The notes under the pieces were generated by a model, which was not told where the DNA came from, ran no database searches, and worked only from the letters and a program-made list of their open reading frames with translations. Shown here piece after piece: positions 15,688-23,484 of a stretch of DNA of 39,535 nucleotides. The stretch lies in IMG/VR virus record IMGVR_UViG_3300007344_000011, positions 1 through 39,535 of that record. One strand, given 5' to 3'. The position numbers were made by a program, and so were the translations under genes. Source of the stretch: a virus. Every line of letters starts with the position of its first letter. The first letter of the stretch is position 1.

Positions 15688-17508
15688 ATGAGCGTTCTGA
15701 TGCAAATCAACCCGTTCGATTTTTTCACCGATCAGAAAGGTGATGCGCTCGATGGGGGGTATATCTGGATTGGGCAGCCCGATAAAGACCCACAGTCTTT
15801 CCCGTCGACCGTCTATTACAACAGCGACTTGACCATACCGGCCGCGCAACCGTTGCGCACCAATGCCGGGTATGTCGTTCGCAATAACGCGCCGGCCTTT
15901 CTGTACATCGATGGAACGTACAGCGTGAAGGTGCTCGACAAGAAAAAGCGCATGGTCTACTACCTGCCGAACGTGCTTTTGTCGGCGGCCGGTGCAGCCG
16001 TTTCGTTGTCCGATCTTTTGAACTCCACCAACCCAGCCAAGGGTGCCGGATTGGTAGGATGGCGCCGGTCTGCCCTGGCGACGGCTATCACCAATGTCGG
16101 CCAAATGCTGTCGGCGCAGCCGGTAAATATCTGGGAGTTCGCCCAGTTCGTTACCACCAAGCCAACGCCAAGCAACCCTGCAACCTGGGATTGGACACCA
16201 GCCTTACAAGCTGCAGTAGACGGCGGCATTCCAGTAACCATGCCGATTGGCGAATATCCACTATTCACGCCGGTATTCGTCAAGGGCGGTACTGCAATTT
16301 ACGGCGCCCAGGGCCAGGGTGTTGGGTTCCAGAAAGGCACCATCTTGAAGCCCACCACCTCGGCTTTCCTGTCTTCAGACTTTGGTGTTCAGCAGGTATT
16401 TTTCCGCCTGGCAGACGTGGGGATTTACGGCGGCACAACGGCAATGGACCTGGGCCTGTTCCATGAAGTGGACATGACCGATGTGTCTTTCAACAGCTTC
16501 AGCGTTGGCGCGTTGGTACTGGTGCGCGGCGAGAAACACCGCTTTGAACGAATCCGGTTTGATGCCCAGAAGCCTGGCGTATTCGGCATGTCGGTCGGTC
16601 GCTGGGAAGAATCGCCAGGCCATGGTTATTCGGATGCCTACTTTGCACCGGACGGGGCATTCTTCGACCGGGCCAGCCTGAAAGATATCTTTTTCCAGGG
16701 TGGCGCCGGGGGCTATTTTGCCTATGCCATCAAGTCGAACCTGTTCAGTAGCACCGATATTTCCAACATCGTTTGCCACAACAACAAACAGGCCGGTGAG
16801 ATTAGCGCCCTGTACATCCGCACGCGGATTCAGCTGTGCAACATCGCCGGCTTCGCGCCTGATAACTGGGGCAACTCGGCAAACCCATGTCCCGCGCTAT
16901 TCGACCTGGCGCAAGTGCTTTCTTGCACGTTCGCCAACGTCTCGCCGTCGTTCTCTGGCAACAACGATTACACCAACGGCGTAAGGATGACGAGCGCGGC
17001 CAATACCCTGTTCGCCGGTTGCTGGGCGGCTGGTGATAACGTGACCAAGTTCGGGTTCATCACCGGCACCGGCCTTGGCCAATCGATGACGATGGTTTCA
17101 TGCCGCGGTGCATTCTTTCACTCGAGCGTCTCTTTGCTGGCCAGGCAGCAAGCCGTGCATATTGGCTGCCAGTGGGATGCGGTGCAGGGCGGCTCCGGCA
17201 ACTACAACTTTACGAACAACAACATCGACACGATGATCATGGCCGACACGAACGGCGCCGTCGCGGCGACCGCTCTGGCCCGCTGGAACTTCGCCAACGG
17301 TGGCGGCGCGATGCGTACCGCGTTCACAATCGCCAAGGAGGGGCCAGGCAGCATTGGCCCTGTATTCTGCCTGGGTAGCAACTCGTCACCGGAAGGCAAC
17401 GTAACAGCGGGCCCTGGATCGCTGTATCTGTACAACAACGGGGCAGGCGCTGGCGCGCTGTTCGTCAAGCAATCGGGGACTGGGAATACAGGATGGGTTG
17501 GGAAATGA
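15688..17508 (+). CDS. Tailspike / receptor-binding protein with P22-type head-binding domain
   Basis: 606 residues; the ATG is preceded by AGGAAG. Residues about 1-100 form the head-binding domain of the P22 tailspike family (GGYIWIGQPDKDPQ, TVYYNSDLTI, AAQPLRTNAGYVV, DGTYSVKVLDKK). These attach the spike to the gp10-like hub and portal. After a linker with WDWTPALQAAVDGGIPVTM, the middle region (about 180-520) is a right-handed beta-helix type body (TAIYGAQGQGVGF, LADVGIYGG, VDMTDVSFNSF and similar rungs), expected to bind or cleave host surface polysaccharide. The C-terminus (about 560-606) is a small Gly-rich module. Its stop overlaps the next start. The receptor and enzymatic activity cannot be read from sequence. 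Confidence 0.88.
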   Translation: MSVLMQINPFDFFTDQKGDALDGGYIWIGQPDKDPQSFPSTVYYNSDLTIPAAQPLRTNAGYVVRNNAPAFLYIDGTYSVKVLDKKKRMVYYLPNVLLSAAGAAVSLSDLLNSTNPAKGAGLVGWRRSALATAITNVGQMLSAQPVNIWEFAQFVTTKPTPSNPATWDWTPALQAAVDGGIPVTMPIGEYPLFTPVFVKGGTAIYGAQGQGVGFQKGTILKPTTSAFLSSDFGVQQVFFRLADVGIYGGTTAMDLGLFHEVDMTDVSFNSFSVGALVLVRGEKHRFERIRFDAQKPGVFGMSVGRWEESPGHGYSDAYFAPDGAFFDRASLKDIFFQGGAGGYFAYAIKSNLFSSTDISNIVCHNNKQAGEISALYIRTRIQLCNIAGFAPDNWGNSANPCPALFDLAQVLSCTFANVSPSFSGNNDYTNGVRMTSAANTLFAGCWAAGDNVTKFGFITGTGLGQSMTMVSCRGAFFHSSVSLLARQQAVHIGCQWDAVQGGSGNYNFTNNNIDTMIMADTNGAVAATALARWNFANGGGAMRTAFTIAKEGPGSIGPVFCLGSNSSPEGNVTAGPGSLYLYNNGAGAGALFVKQSGTGNTGWVGK

Positions 17509-17804
17509 TTGCAGTTATTTTGAATGGCGAAGTTATCAACGTGGGCCCATGGCAACATGCGCTCGAGGACGGCACAGAAAACCCGTTGCCAGAAGGCGCC
17601 GTAGAGGGGCCTTTCGACATCGTGCAGACCTCAACCGGAAAGTACGTGCTGGCGTCCTCCTATGCGGAGCTGCGCCGCACCGAGTACCCACCGATTGGCG
17701 ATCAGCTCGACGCGCTGTTTCATGCCGGCGTTTTCCCGCCTGAAATGGCGGCGATGCTCCAGGCGGTCAAAGACAAATACCCAAAACCAAAGGTACCTGA
17801 GTGA
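17505..17804 (+). CDS. Small tail-associated protein of unknown function (fibre-assembly type)
   Basis: 99 residues from ATG 17505, which overlaps the tailspike stop (ATGA); ATG 17493 is an in-frame alternative. The C-terminal half has the pattern YPPIGDQLDALFHAGVFP...MLQAVKDKYPKP. This closely resembles a short conserved segment (YPxxxDQLDALxxGG...AVKxxYPKP) found in small proteins encoded just after tail-fibre genes in many phages, some thought to help fibre assembly. No membrane segment. The stop shares a base with the holin start. Confidence 0.78.
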   Translation: MIAVILNGEVINVGPWQHALEDGTENPLPEGAVEGPFDIVQTSTGKYVLASSYAELRRTEYPPIGDQLDALFHAGVFPPEMAAMLQAVKDKYPKPKVPE

Positions 17805-18025
17805 TGGCTATCCAACTCGTTCCAGCGGCAAAGAAGTGGCATAAGCGTTGGTCTACCTGGCTGCTCGGATCGGCCGGCCTGCTATCCAGCTTGCAGGCTT
17901 TCGTCCCGGGCATTCAGCAGTACATGCCGGCGAGCGCCTATAACGTCACCATGATCTGTCTGGCGGTGCTGACATTTGCCGCCGCCCAGGTTAAACAATT
18001 CGACGAATCGGGAGTCGGCCAATGA
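17804..18025 (+). CDS. Holin, two membrane segments
   Basis: 73 residues from ATG 17804, overlapping the previous stop (TGATG). A basic N-terminus (KKWHKRWS) precedes two hydrophobic spans, about residues 18-35 (WLLGSAGLLSSLQAFV) and 48-65 (NVTMICLAVLTFAAAQV), with a charged tail. Holins time lysis by permeabilising the inner membrane. Position immediately before the endolysin and its ATGA overlap with it strongly support the call. A pinholin cannot be excluded, but the endolysin has no obvious SAR segment. Confidence 0.85.
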   Translation: MAIQLVPAAKKWHKRWSTWLLGSAGLLSSLQAFVPGIQQYMPASAYNVTMICLAVLTFAAAQVKQFDESGVGQ

Positions 18026-18447
18026 ATTACGCACGCCTGAAAAAACAGCTCGAAGTCGACGAGCTGCGCAGTAAGAAAATCTATCTCGATTCTGCATCGC
18101 CACCCAAGTGGACTGGCGGTATCGGCCGGAATCTTACCGACCGCGGGTTCAGCGATGATGAGATAGACCTCATGTACGCCAACGATGTTCGGATGGCCGA
18201 GGCCGATGCCCGGGCGCTGGTGCCCAATTTCGACCAGCTCAACGATGTGCGCCAGGAAGTGCTGGTAAACATGTCTTTCAACCTGGGCAAGTCGCGGCTG
18301 TCGGGGTTTAAAAAGTTCCTGGCAGCCCTGGCCATTCAGGATTTTTCCCGTGCGGCCGATGAAATGAAAGAGTCGGCATGGTACGACCAGACCAAGAGCC
18401 GCGCCGTGCGCCTCGTATACGCTATGCGCTTTGGGAATTTCAAATGA
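18022..18447 (+). CDS. Endolysin, GH24 lysozyme (T4 lysozyme family)
   Basis: 141 residues. Hydrolyses the glycan backbone of peptidoglycan at lysis. The catalytic signature is visible: E14 in VDELR and D23 in IYLDS (spacing of 9, as in T4 E11/D20), then T31 in WTGGIGRNLT. The downstream helical lobe includes LNDVRQEVLVNMSFNLG (the family's conserved R-x-x-V-x-x-x-x-F-N-x-G) and AWYDQTKSRAVRLVYAMRFG. No signal peptide or anchor, so export should depend on the holin. Overlaps both neighbours by 4 nt. Confidence 0.93.
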   Translation: MNYARLKKQLEVDELRSKKIYLDSASPPKWTGGIGRNLTDRGFSDDEIDLMYANDVRMAEADARALVPNFDQLNDVRQEVLVNMSFNLGKSRLSGFKKFLAALAIQDFSRAADEMKESAWYDQTKSRAVRLVYAMRFGNFK

Positions 18448-18698
18448 GCCTGGCATCCATCATCGCGCTGATCGGCGCCGCTATCGGCGTCCTACTGGGC
18501 TTCCTCGGCGGCAACAAGATAGGCAAGTCTGCCGGGCGCAAGGAAGGCGCTGAGCAGGCCACCCAGCAGCAACAAGTAACCCAAGCAAAGGCGACCGTAC
18601 AGGCCGTCAAGGATCGATCCAATGTTGACCAAAAAGTCTCTACCGCTACTGACGCTGATCTTGATAGCCGGCTGTCAAAGCACAGCCGCCCCGATTGA
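18444..18698 (+). CDS. Inner-membrane spanin (i-spanin, Rz-like)
   Basis: 84 residues. An N-terminal hydrophobic anchor (residues 4-23, SIIALIGAAIGVLLGFLGG) is followed by a charged, Gln-rich helical region (GRKEGAEQATQQQQVTQAK...) suited to a periplasmic coiled coil. It starts inside the endolysin stop (ATGA). A lipoprotein frame begins within its 3' end, the classic Rz/Rz1 arrangement. Spanins fuse inner and outer membranes in the last step of lysis. It is shorter than lambda Rz. Confidence 0.85.
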   Translation: MSLASIIALIGAAIGVLLGFLGGNKIGKSAGRKEGAEQATQQQQVTQAKATVQAVKDRSNVDQKVSTATDADLDSRLSKHSRPD

Positions 18699-18825
18699 TA
18701 CCGCGTGCAGCTGGGTTAAGCCGATCAGTACTAACAAGGCCGACCGTGCGTTGATGGCCAGGGCACTGAAAGAGCAGATTGCAGCGCATAACGACCTGTT
18801 CGATATGCATTGCCCAGGCCAGTAA
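18622..18825 (+). CDS. Outer-membrane spanin lipoprotein (o-spanin, Rz1-like)
   Basis: 67 residues in another frame, overlapping the i-spanin end by 77 bp. It has a lipoprotein signal peptide, MLTKKSLPLLTLILIAGCQS: a basic N-terminus, a Leu-rich core and lipobox LIAGC with the lipidated Cys at residue 18. The mature part is only about 50 residues and lacks the proline richness of lambda Rz1, but location and lipobox make the role clear. Last gene of the late region; a strong terminator follows. Confidence 0.85.
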   Translation: MLTKKSLPLLTLILIAGCQSTAAPIDTACSWVKPISTNKADRALMARALKEQIAAHNDLFDMHCPGQ

Positions 18826-18830
18826 CAAGA

Positions 18831-18862
18831 AGGGCGCCACATCGGCGCCCTTTCTCTTTTTC
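18831..18862 (+). terminator. Rho-independent terminator ending the late region
   Basis: A perfect 7-bp stem GGGCGCC / GGCGCCC (18832-18838 and 18844-18850) with a 5-nt loop is followed by a T-rich tract at 18851-18861. It sits exactly between the converging late and early-left operons. Confidence 0.92.
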
Positions 18863-19144
18863 CTACGTCTCTCGATGCTCGTCCACAAACGCCTGATCGA
18901 CCTGCAGGCCTTGCGGCTGGACAATCTTTTTCTGGTGTCTGCTGAGCTGCTTTTCTGCGCACTTCACCGAGTCAATTACCTTCTGGATGCCGCGCACGAA
19001 TGCATCGGGCTTGCCCTGCTTTCCGGCCTCGAGCTTCGCCAGTAGCCGGGTGATGCCGTCGCTCAACTTGAACAGGTCGCGGGATGCAATCTCGCAGGTT
19101 TCAGCGGCCCACTGACGGCCGGCGCGTTCTTCAATCATGCTCAT
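18863..19144 (-). CDS. Small helical protein of unknown function (end of early left operon)
   Basis: 93 residues from ATG 19144 (GAGGA about 7 nt upstream); an in-frame ATG at 19138 is possible. It is mostly helical and charged (KLSDGITRLLAKLEAGKQG, FVRGIQKVIDSVKCAEKQLS), with a basic Gln/Lys segment before the end. No recognised domain. The start overlaps the preceding gene by 14 nt. Last gene of the leftward operon, converging on the late terminator. Confidence 0.7.
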   Translation of the reverse strand: MSMIEERAGRQWAAETCEIASRDLFKLSDGITRLLAKLEAGKQGKPDAFVRGIQKVIDSVKCAEKQLSRHQKKIVQPQGLQVDQAFVDEHRET

Positions 19145-19328
19145 TTTCGGATTCCTCGGTTTCGGTTTCGATCACAATTGCAGCCATGCGTTTGGCGCTC
19201 ATCAGCAGCAGCTCGCCGTGATCCTCATCATCCAGCACCGGCATGGCCACGAACATGACGCCGGCCTTGGCCAGCCCATTGGCCACATCTAGAGCGGTGC
19301 GCAGTTTGGCAGGATTTGCGCGTTTCAT
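19131..19328 (-). CDS. Small acidic protein of unknown function
   Basis: 65 residues. An N-terminal helix (KLRTALDVANGLAKAGVMFVAMPV) is followed by an acidic tail (DDEDHGELLL, ETETEESENEHD). The ATG overlaps the stop of the exonuclease gene (ATGA), so it is probably co-translated. An acidic tail could mimic DNA, but nothing supports a specific function. Confidence 0.68.
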   Translation of the reverse strand: MKRANPAKLRTALDVANGLAKAGVMFVAMPVLDDEDHGELLLMSAKRMAAIVIETETEESENEHD

Positions 19329-19963
19329 TTGCCACCCCCGGCGAAGTGCTTTTGCATTGCGAAATACACCTCGGCGCAGCCAACCGTATCCGCTTTTGCC
19401 CGGTGCGCCCCTTCAAAATCTCGACCGGTGAAAAACTTGAAAGCCTCGGCCAAGTTCGGGGTTTTGAACGAATTCTTAAAGCTGGTTTTCAGCATCTTTT
19501 CAGTGGGAGGAAGCTTGATGATTGGCTTCGAGTTCGTGGCCGTGCAGTAGGTCGGCGTCAGCTTGAGTCGATCGGCCGCGGCATCGCCGAAATAGCGCTT
19601 GATGGCGATCCGCATAATCCTGTCATCGAACGCGCAGTTATGGGCCACGCGCAGCGAGGCGCGCTTGTGCATGTGCCCGAACTTCGACACGGCTTCGCGC
19701 TCGTCGATGCCATTAATTATGGCCATTTCCGTGGTGATGCCGTGAACGTCTGAGGCTGATTTTGGGATGGTCCAATCGTATGGCCTTACCATTGCTTCCA
19801 TTTCGTCGACAAACTCGCCCTCGGCGCTGTACAGCCGTATGCACAGGTCAACAAGGTGGGGCTGGCCAACGTGGTTACTTGGCTGTTTGAAAAGAGGAAA
19901 GCCAGTGGTTTCCGTGTCGTACACGCCCACCAGCGCAGCAGGCTCGAGTATCTGAAAAGTCAT
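19325..19963 (-). CDS. DEDDh 3'-5' exonuclease (DnaQ/RNase T type)
   Basis: 212 residues. All three exonuclease motifs are present: Exo I D16-T-E18 in VYDTETTG; Exo II in VAHNCAFDDRI (H108, N109, D113); Exo III EGAHRAKADT with H187 and D192. These enzymes remove nucleotides from 3' ends of DNA or RNA using two metal ions. It carries no polymerase domain, so it is a stand-alone nuclease of the epsilon-subunit type, probably serving replication or recombination next to the ATPase and RecT/YqaJ genes. CGGAGA precedes the ATG. Confidence 0.9.
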   Translation of the reverse strand: MTFQILEPAALVGVYDTETTGFPLFKQPSNHVGQPHLVDLCIRLYSAEGEFVDEMEAMVRPYDWTIPKSASDVHGITTEMAIINGIDEREAVSKFGHMHKRASLRVAHNCAFDDRIMRIAIKRYFGDAAADRLKLTPTYCTATNSKPIIKLPPTEKMLKTSFKNSFKTPNLAEAFKFFTGRDFEGAHRAKADTVGCAEVYFAMQKHFAGGGK

Positions 19964-19978
19964 GTCTATTCTCCGGGA

Positions 19979-20230
19979 TCAGTGCCGCGTTTCTTTGGGG
20001 ACGATGTTCACTTTAGGCAGGTCGCGTGCAGTCTGTATAAACCTTGCCATGTCACCTAGCGCACGGATGGCCTGCTCGCGGCTGGCAGTCCCGGCCAGGT
20101 ACTTGGCGCCCCCAATGATGTATAGGGCGATGACATCTAAAACCTCATGGGAGGTCTCCGGGTCTGCAAGTTCCAGAAGTTCCTGCAGTTGTTTTGCCGC
20201 ATGGTCGATCAACAGTTGGCGGTCTTTCAT
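19979..20230 (-). CDS. Small helical protein of unknown function
   Basis: 83 residues from ATG 20230 (GGGAA upstream); ATG 20275 is in frame but lacks a ribosome-binding site. All-helical pattern (LLIDHAAKQLQELLELAD, EVLDVIALYIIGGAKYL, QAIRALGDMARFIQTARDL) with no membrane segment long enough to span. It lies between the ATPase and exonuclease genes. I do not recognise the family. Confidence 0.7.
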   Translation of the reverse strand: MKDRQLLIDHAAKQLQELLELADPETSHEVLDVIALYIIGGAKYLAGTASREQAIRALGDMARFIQTARDLPKVNIVPKETRH

Positions 20231-20281
20231 GGTTGTATTCCCAGTGCTGGGCGCCAGCTCGGCGCCCATGGTCATTGTCTG

Positions 20282-22021
20282 TTACGCGCTTTCCGCGATG
20301 CCGTTCTCAATCCAAATTTGCTGCACATCATCGTCCATATCAGCCGCAAGGCCTTTCAGCGTTCCGCAGATGATCGCGTTATTGATCGCGTCCAAATCGT
20401 GCAGCTCGAGCAGCAGCGTGACCAGCTGCCCGCGGCCTTTCATATCGAGCACATCGAAGCGATCCAGCAACACGAACTTGAGGCCGCTGATTTGGGCGAT
20501 GGCCAGGGCGATAAGCGTGTCGGCGCGCCACTGTGCTGACTCACTGAGCAAGCCATACAGGCGGCCATCGGCGGTGATGTCCATGTCGTTACTGATCGAG
20601 ACTCTTTTCCAGCCGCCCAGCTTGCTGAGTTGTGTCAGCGAGTCATTTACCGGTTTGAGCGCGGTGGCCAGAATCTCGGCCGGGATGCCTTCGGGCGAAA
20701 GTGCGTTGGCGATCAGCAGCCAGCTGATTACCTCTTCATGATACTTGCGGGCATTCTTGTTGGTGGCCTCGGCGCTGCCCAGCAGGTTCTGGCGATCTTT
20801 CATAGCGTTAACCTGGGCGCGCAATTCCTCGGCCTCGAGTCGCTGGGCCTGGAGCCCATCGGCGTAGGTTTTTGCTTGAGCCAGGTCAACTTCCTCTGGC
20901 GGGTTGGCGTTCAGCGTGGCCAATTCAGTGGCGGCATTTTGCGCAAGCGTAACGGCAGCGACCAGGCCTTCAATTTCAGTATTGATGGAAGCGATAGAGC
21001 CTCGAGCATTCGTGACCTTCAGCGCCAGGTCGCTGGTGGCTTTTGTGTCAGCCTTCAGGCCGGCAAATTTCTCGAGTGTCTGGCCCTTGATGGTCAATTC
21101 AGCTTCACAGCATGGGCACTTGACCGGCACCACTCCGGCCTGGGCCTCCTGCAGTTTGTCGCGCAGCAGGTCGAAGTTTTCCTGGGATGCCTTCAGCCGA
21201 ACCCGGGCGGCCTCTAAGCGCTCGCTGGCGTCGGGCAATTCGCTGGCCACTGCCTCGAGGTCATCGCGGCGCGTGTAGTAGTCGTTCGCATAGGCGATTT
21301 TCTGATTCATCGTCGCCATGTACTCGACACCGCGCTCGACGTTCTTTGAAACCTTCGCGTGTTTGGCAATCACCTTATCGATGGCCAGCGGCGTCACCTC
21401 GTCGGCGCTCATGCCTTCAGGAATTTCTAACTCCCACTCGGCCGACTGTTTCGCGCCCCAGTTCTGGCCAGTAAGTGCGCGGAAAGCACCCTTGGCCAAG
21501 GTGGCATATTCGGCCGCTTCCTTGGATGCAGACGGGAAGCCGGCCTTGAGGTTGCCCTTGATTTGATCGACCAGCACCGGCAACGCGCCCAGCTCGAGCA
21601 AGCGCGCCGCTGTAGCATCAGCGTTCACCTTGCAGCCAGTCAGTCGGAACAGCATGCGGCGGCGCTCGTCCACCGATTCGCGGGCAAAGCGGCCGGCGTC
21701 GATGATGTACGGAACAAATTCGGAGCCCTGGAACGTATCGGCCAGGTGATCGCCGCTCGGCAACTTGTATTCAGCGATGGCCGTGTCGTCATTCATCAGG
21801 GTAACGCGGCCTTTCTTTGCATCGCCGTGCAGCAGCTGGCCCAGTTCTTTTTTCAGCTTCACGCGGCGCGGCTCGCCCACAAACGCCATGCTGATGGCGT
21901 CAGAGATAGACGACTTCCCGGCCTCGTTATTGCCGATGATCATGGTCACAGCTTTGCGGAGGTCGATGTCTGCGCGGGCGATGCCCAGCACGTTGGAAAT
22001 TTCCAGTTTTGTCAGTTGCAT
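20282..22021 (-). CDS. SMC/SbcC-like recombination ATPase with zinc-hook motif
   Basis: 579 residues from ATG 22021 (AGGGGA 5 nt upstream). The N-terminus LTKLEISNVLGIARADIDL with Walker A G30-N-N-E-A-G-K36-S-S is typical of the RecF/SbcC/Rad50 group. Long helical arms (about 170-480) are interrupted near residue 300 by VKCPCCEAELT, a C302-x-x-C305 hook that can pair through zinc. Walker B lies near 515-523 (LKFVLLDRFDVLD). Such ATPases process DNA ends, usually with an MRE11-type nuclease; none is visible, but a DEDDh exonuclease and RecT/YqaJ lie close by. The arms are much shorter than in cellular SbcC. Two nt separate it from the upstream small gene. Confidence 0.88.
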   Translation of the reverse strand: MQLTKLEISNVLGIARADIDLRKAVTMIIGNNEAGKSSISDAISMAFVGEPRRVKLKKELGQLLHGDAKKGRVTLMNDDTAIAEYKLPSGDHLADTFQGSEFVPYIIDAGRFARESVDERRRMLFRLTGCKVNADATAARLLELGALPVLVDQIKGNLKAGFPSASKEAAEYATLAKGAFRALTGQNWGAKQSAEWELEIPEGMSADEVTPLAIDKVIAKHAKVSKNVERGVEYMATMNQKIAYANDYYTRRDDLEAVASELPDASERLEAARVRLKASQENFDLLRDKLQEAQAGVVPVKCPCCEAELTIKGQTLEKFAGLKADTKATSDLALKVTNARGSIASINTEIEGLVAAVTLAQNAATELATLNANPPEEVDLAQAKTYADGLQAQRLEAEELRAQVNAMKDRQNLLGSAEATNKNARKYHEEVISWLLIANALSPEGIPAEILATALKPVNDSLTQLSKLGGWKRVSISNDMDITADGRLYGLLSESAQWRADTLIALAIAQISGLKFVLLDRFDVLDMKGRGQLVTLLLELHDLDAINNAIICGTLKGLAADMDDDVQQIWIENGIAESA

Positions 22022-22022
22022 G

Positions 22023-22190
22023 TCATTCCCCTGTTTCGGTCGGTTGAATCTTTTTCGCCTTGGCCACTTTTGCAATTTGAGCGCGTAGCCACTCGGCGCC
22101 CATGTGATCCCGGAAAACAGACCACTCAAAATCATTCATGCGGATGTTTCGGTTGGTGCGTTGTTCGTCAGTGCTTTTTGGTCTGGCCAT
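22023..22190 (-). CDS. Small ribbon-helix-helix-like DNA-binding protein candidate
   Basis: 55 residues from ATG 22190; GTG 22205 is in frame. The N-terminus MARPKSTDEQRTNRNIRMND is basic and strand-like. It is followed by FEWSVFRDHMGAEWLRAQI, a helix-turn-helix arrangement typical of short Arc/MetJ-type repressors in phages. It is the first gene after the internal terminator and the perfect inverted repeat at 22214-22245, so autoregulation at that repeat is a natural idea but unproven. Confidence 0.65.
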   Translation of the reverse strand: MARPKSTDEQRTNRNIRMNDFEWSVFRDHMGAEWLRAQIAKVAKAKKIQPTETGE

Positions 22191-22213
22191 GGTATTTTGT
22201 CTCACTCATTAAT

Positions 22214-22245
22214 GCCACTGCATCCTAAATGATAAATGCAGTGGC
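22214..22245. promoter_or_regulatory. Perfect 10-bp inverted repeat, operator candidate
   Basis: GCCACTGCAT at 22214-22223 and ATGCAGTGGC at 22236-22245 are separated by an AT-rich 12-nt spacer. It lies between the terminator at 22254-22285 and the small DNA-binding gene at 22190. Half-sites match the CGCCACTRC element also found at 28202, 32546 and 32559. There is no T tract, so an operator or control site fits better than a terminator. Confidence 0.6.
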
Positions 22246-22253
22246 GTAAACAT

Positions 22254-22285
22254 AAAAAAACCCCAGCGAGTTAAGCCGGGGTTTT
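22254..22285 (-). terminator. Internal terminator of the early left operon
   Basis: Read on the minus strand: AAAACCCC, a 13-nt middle with GC/GC pairs, GGGG, then seven T residues. It lies 17 nt past the stop of the winged-helix gene. The plus-strand reading also ends in a T-rich stretch, so it may work in both directions. Confidence 0.85.
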
Positions 22286-22301
22286 CACTTTTTAAACGGA
22301 A

Positions 22302-23426
22302 CTACTCGGCCTTGATGATGGAGCGAATACCCATATCGTTTTCTTCAGTGATGACGCCATCAAGCTCGAGGCGCTCAAGGGCCTGGGTCACAGTGTCATC
22401 ACCCAGCGAGAAAGTGACCATGATGGTCCCGGACGAAACCTTGCCTTTCTTCAGTACGTGCGCCTTGATCTGCTCGTACAGCTCGTCAGTCAGCGCGACC
22501 GGCTCATCGTCTCCGCCGAACTTTTCACCGGACAGGTCCGTCTGCCCCCCTTCGCCTGGCTCGCCATCGAATGACAAATTGGACGTGTCAACCGGTGCGC
22601 CTTTTTCCGCGGTTTCGTCAACCATCACGCCAGCGGGCTCGCGCACAATTCTGTAGCCGGTTTCCGAATTTTCATCGAGCACGATTACGCCATCTGCAAC
22701 CTGGCGATCCAGATGCGCCTGAGCTTTGTCGATGCCGATTTTCAGATGGTTTTGAAGCCCGGCCAGGCTGGTGTTTTGTTGGTTCAAGATAAACGCCTTG
22801 GCATCCTCAACAGACTTCGGAGTCAGCTGGATCGCTTTGGCAGCCAGTGCGGCGGCCGATGTTGGCTTCGGGTCGCTCGTGCGCTGGGCCGCCCTGCCCT
22901 TTGGTGCGGGTTCCTTGGCCTTGGTAGCGGTTTTGCCTTTTGTGGTCTCTGGCGGCGTTTCAGGCTCCACCGGATCGATGGCCAAAGACTTCTGATCTTT
23001 CTCGCCCTGGATGGTCTCGAGGCCCTCGAAATAATCACGCGGCGAAAGGATCAGCAGGATTTCCGACTTGTCGTGCGCCTTGTCGGTGAGCGCGTGACGC
23101 TCTGGGCAATCGCCGGCAACGAAGCCTGTAACCTTCAGCTTGCCGTCGATGTTGAGCGATTTCAGCGTGAACGGGATAGCCTTCACGCCGTTGGCCATGA
23201 ACAGGCGCAGCATGTCGATGACCGCCACGCGGGTTTTTTCAGTCAGCTCGTGAATGGCTGCGTCCTGGCCTTTTTCGCCCAGGTCTTTATAGGCCACGCT
23301 GATTCCGCGAAGGATGGCAAGCTGTGCCTCAACAAGATCATGGACGCCAAATTCGGCGGCAACTTCAGAAGGTTTCATGCCGTCTTTTTTGGCTTTTGCA
23401 AGAATGGCGCGTTGTGCTGGAGTCAT
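22302..23426 (-). CDS. Winged-helix repeat protein, unknown (FtsK-gamma-like modules)
   Basis: 374 residues. Residues 1-40 carry a helix-turn-helix-like segment (MKPSEVAAEFGVHDL). Residues 50-150 form an unrecognised mixed domain (VIDMLRLFMANGVKAIPFTL, LILSPRDYFEGLETI). A low-complexity Lys/Pro/Thr linker runs from 150 to 195. Residues about 203-262 (SVEDAKAFILNQQ...GLQNHLKIGIDKAQAHLD) and 312-371 (ELYEQIKAHVLKKGKVSSG...QALERLELDGVI) have the helix-helix-helix-wing pattern of FtsK-gamma-type DNA-binding domains. It sits directly after RecT, so a role in recombination or DNA organisation is inferred. An internal terminator follows. Confidence 0.72.
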   Translation of the reverse strand: MTPAQRAILAKAKKDGMKPSEVAAEFGVHDLVEAQLAILRGISVAYKDLGEKGQDAAIHELTEKTRVAVIDMLRLFMANGVKAIPFTLKSLNIDGKLKVTGFVAGDCPERHALTDKAHDKSEILLILSPRDYFEGLETIQGEKDQKSLAIDPVEPETPPETTKGKTATKAKEPAPKGRAAQRTSDPKPTSAAALAAKAIQLTPKSVEDAKAFILNQQNTSLAGLQNHLKIGIDKAQAHLDRQVADGVIVLDENSETGYRIVREPAGVMVDETAEKGAPVDTSNLSFDGEPGEGGQTDLSGEKFGGDDEPVALTDELYEQIKAHVLKKGKVSSGTIMVTFSLGDDTVTQALERLELDGVITEENDMGIRSIIKAE

Positions 23427-23484
23427 GGTGTTTCCCTTGTGGTCTGTGGTTTGGCTTGGTGCATCGGTTTAGGGTGGAGCGGCG

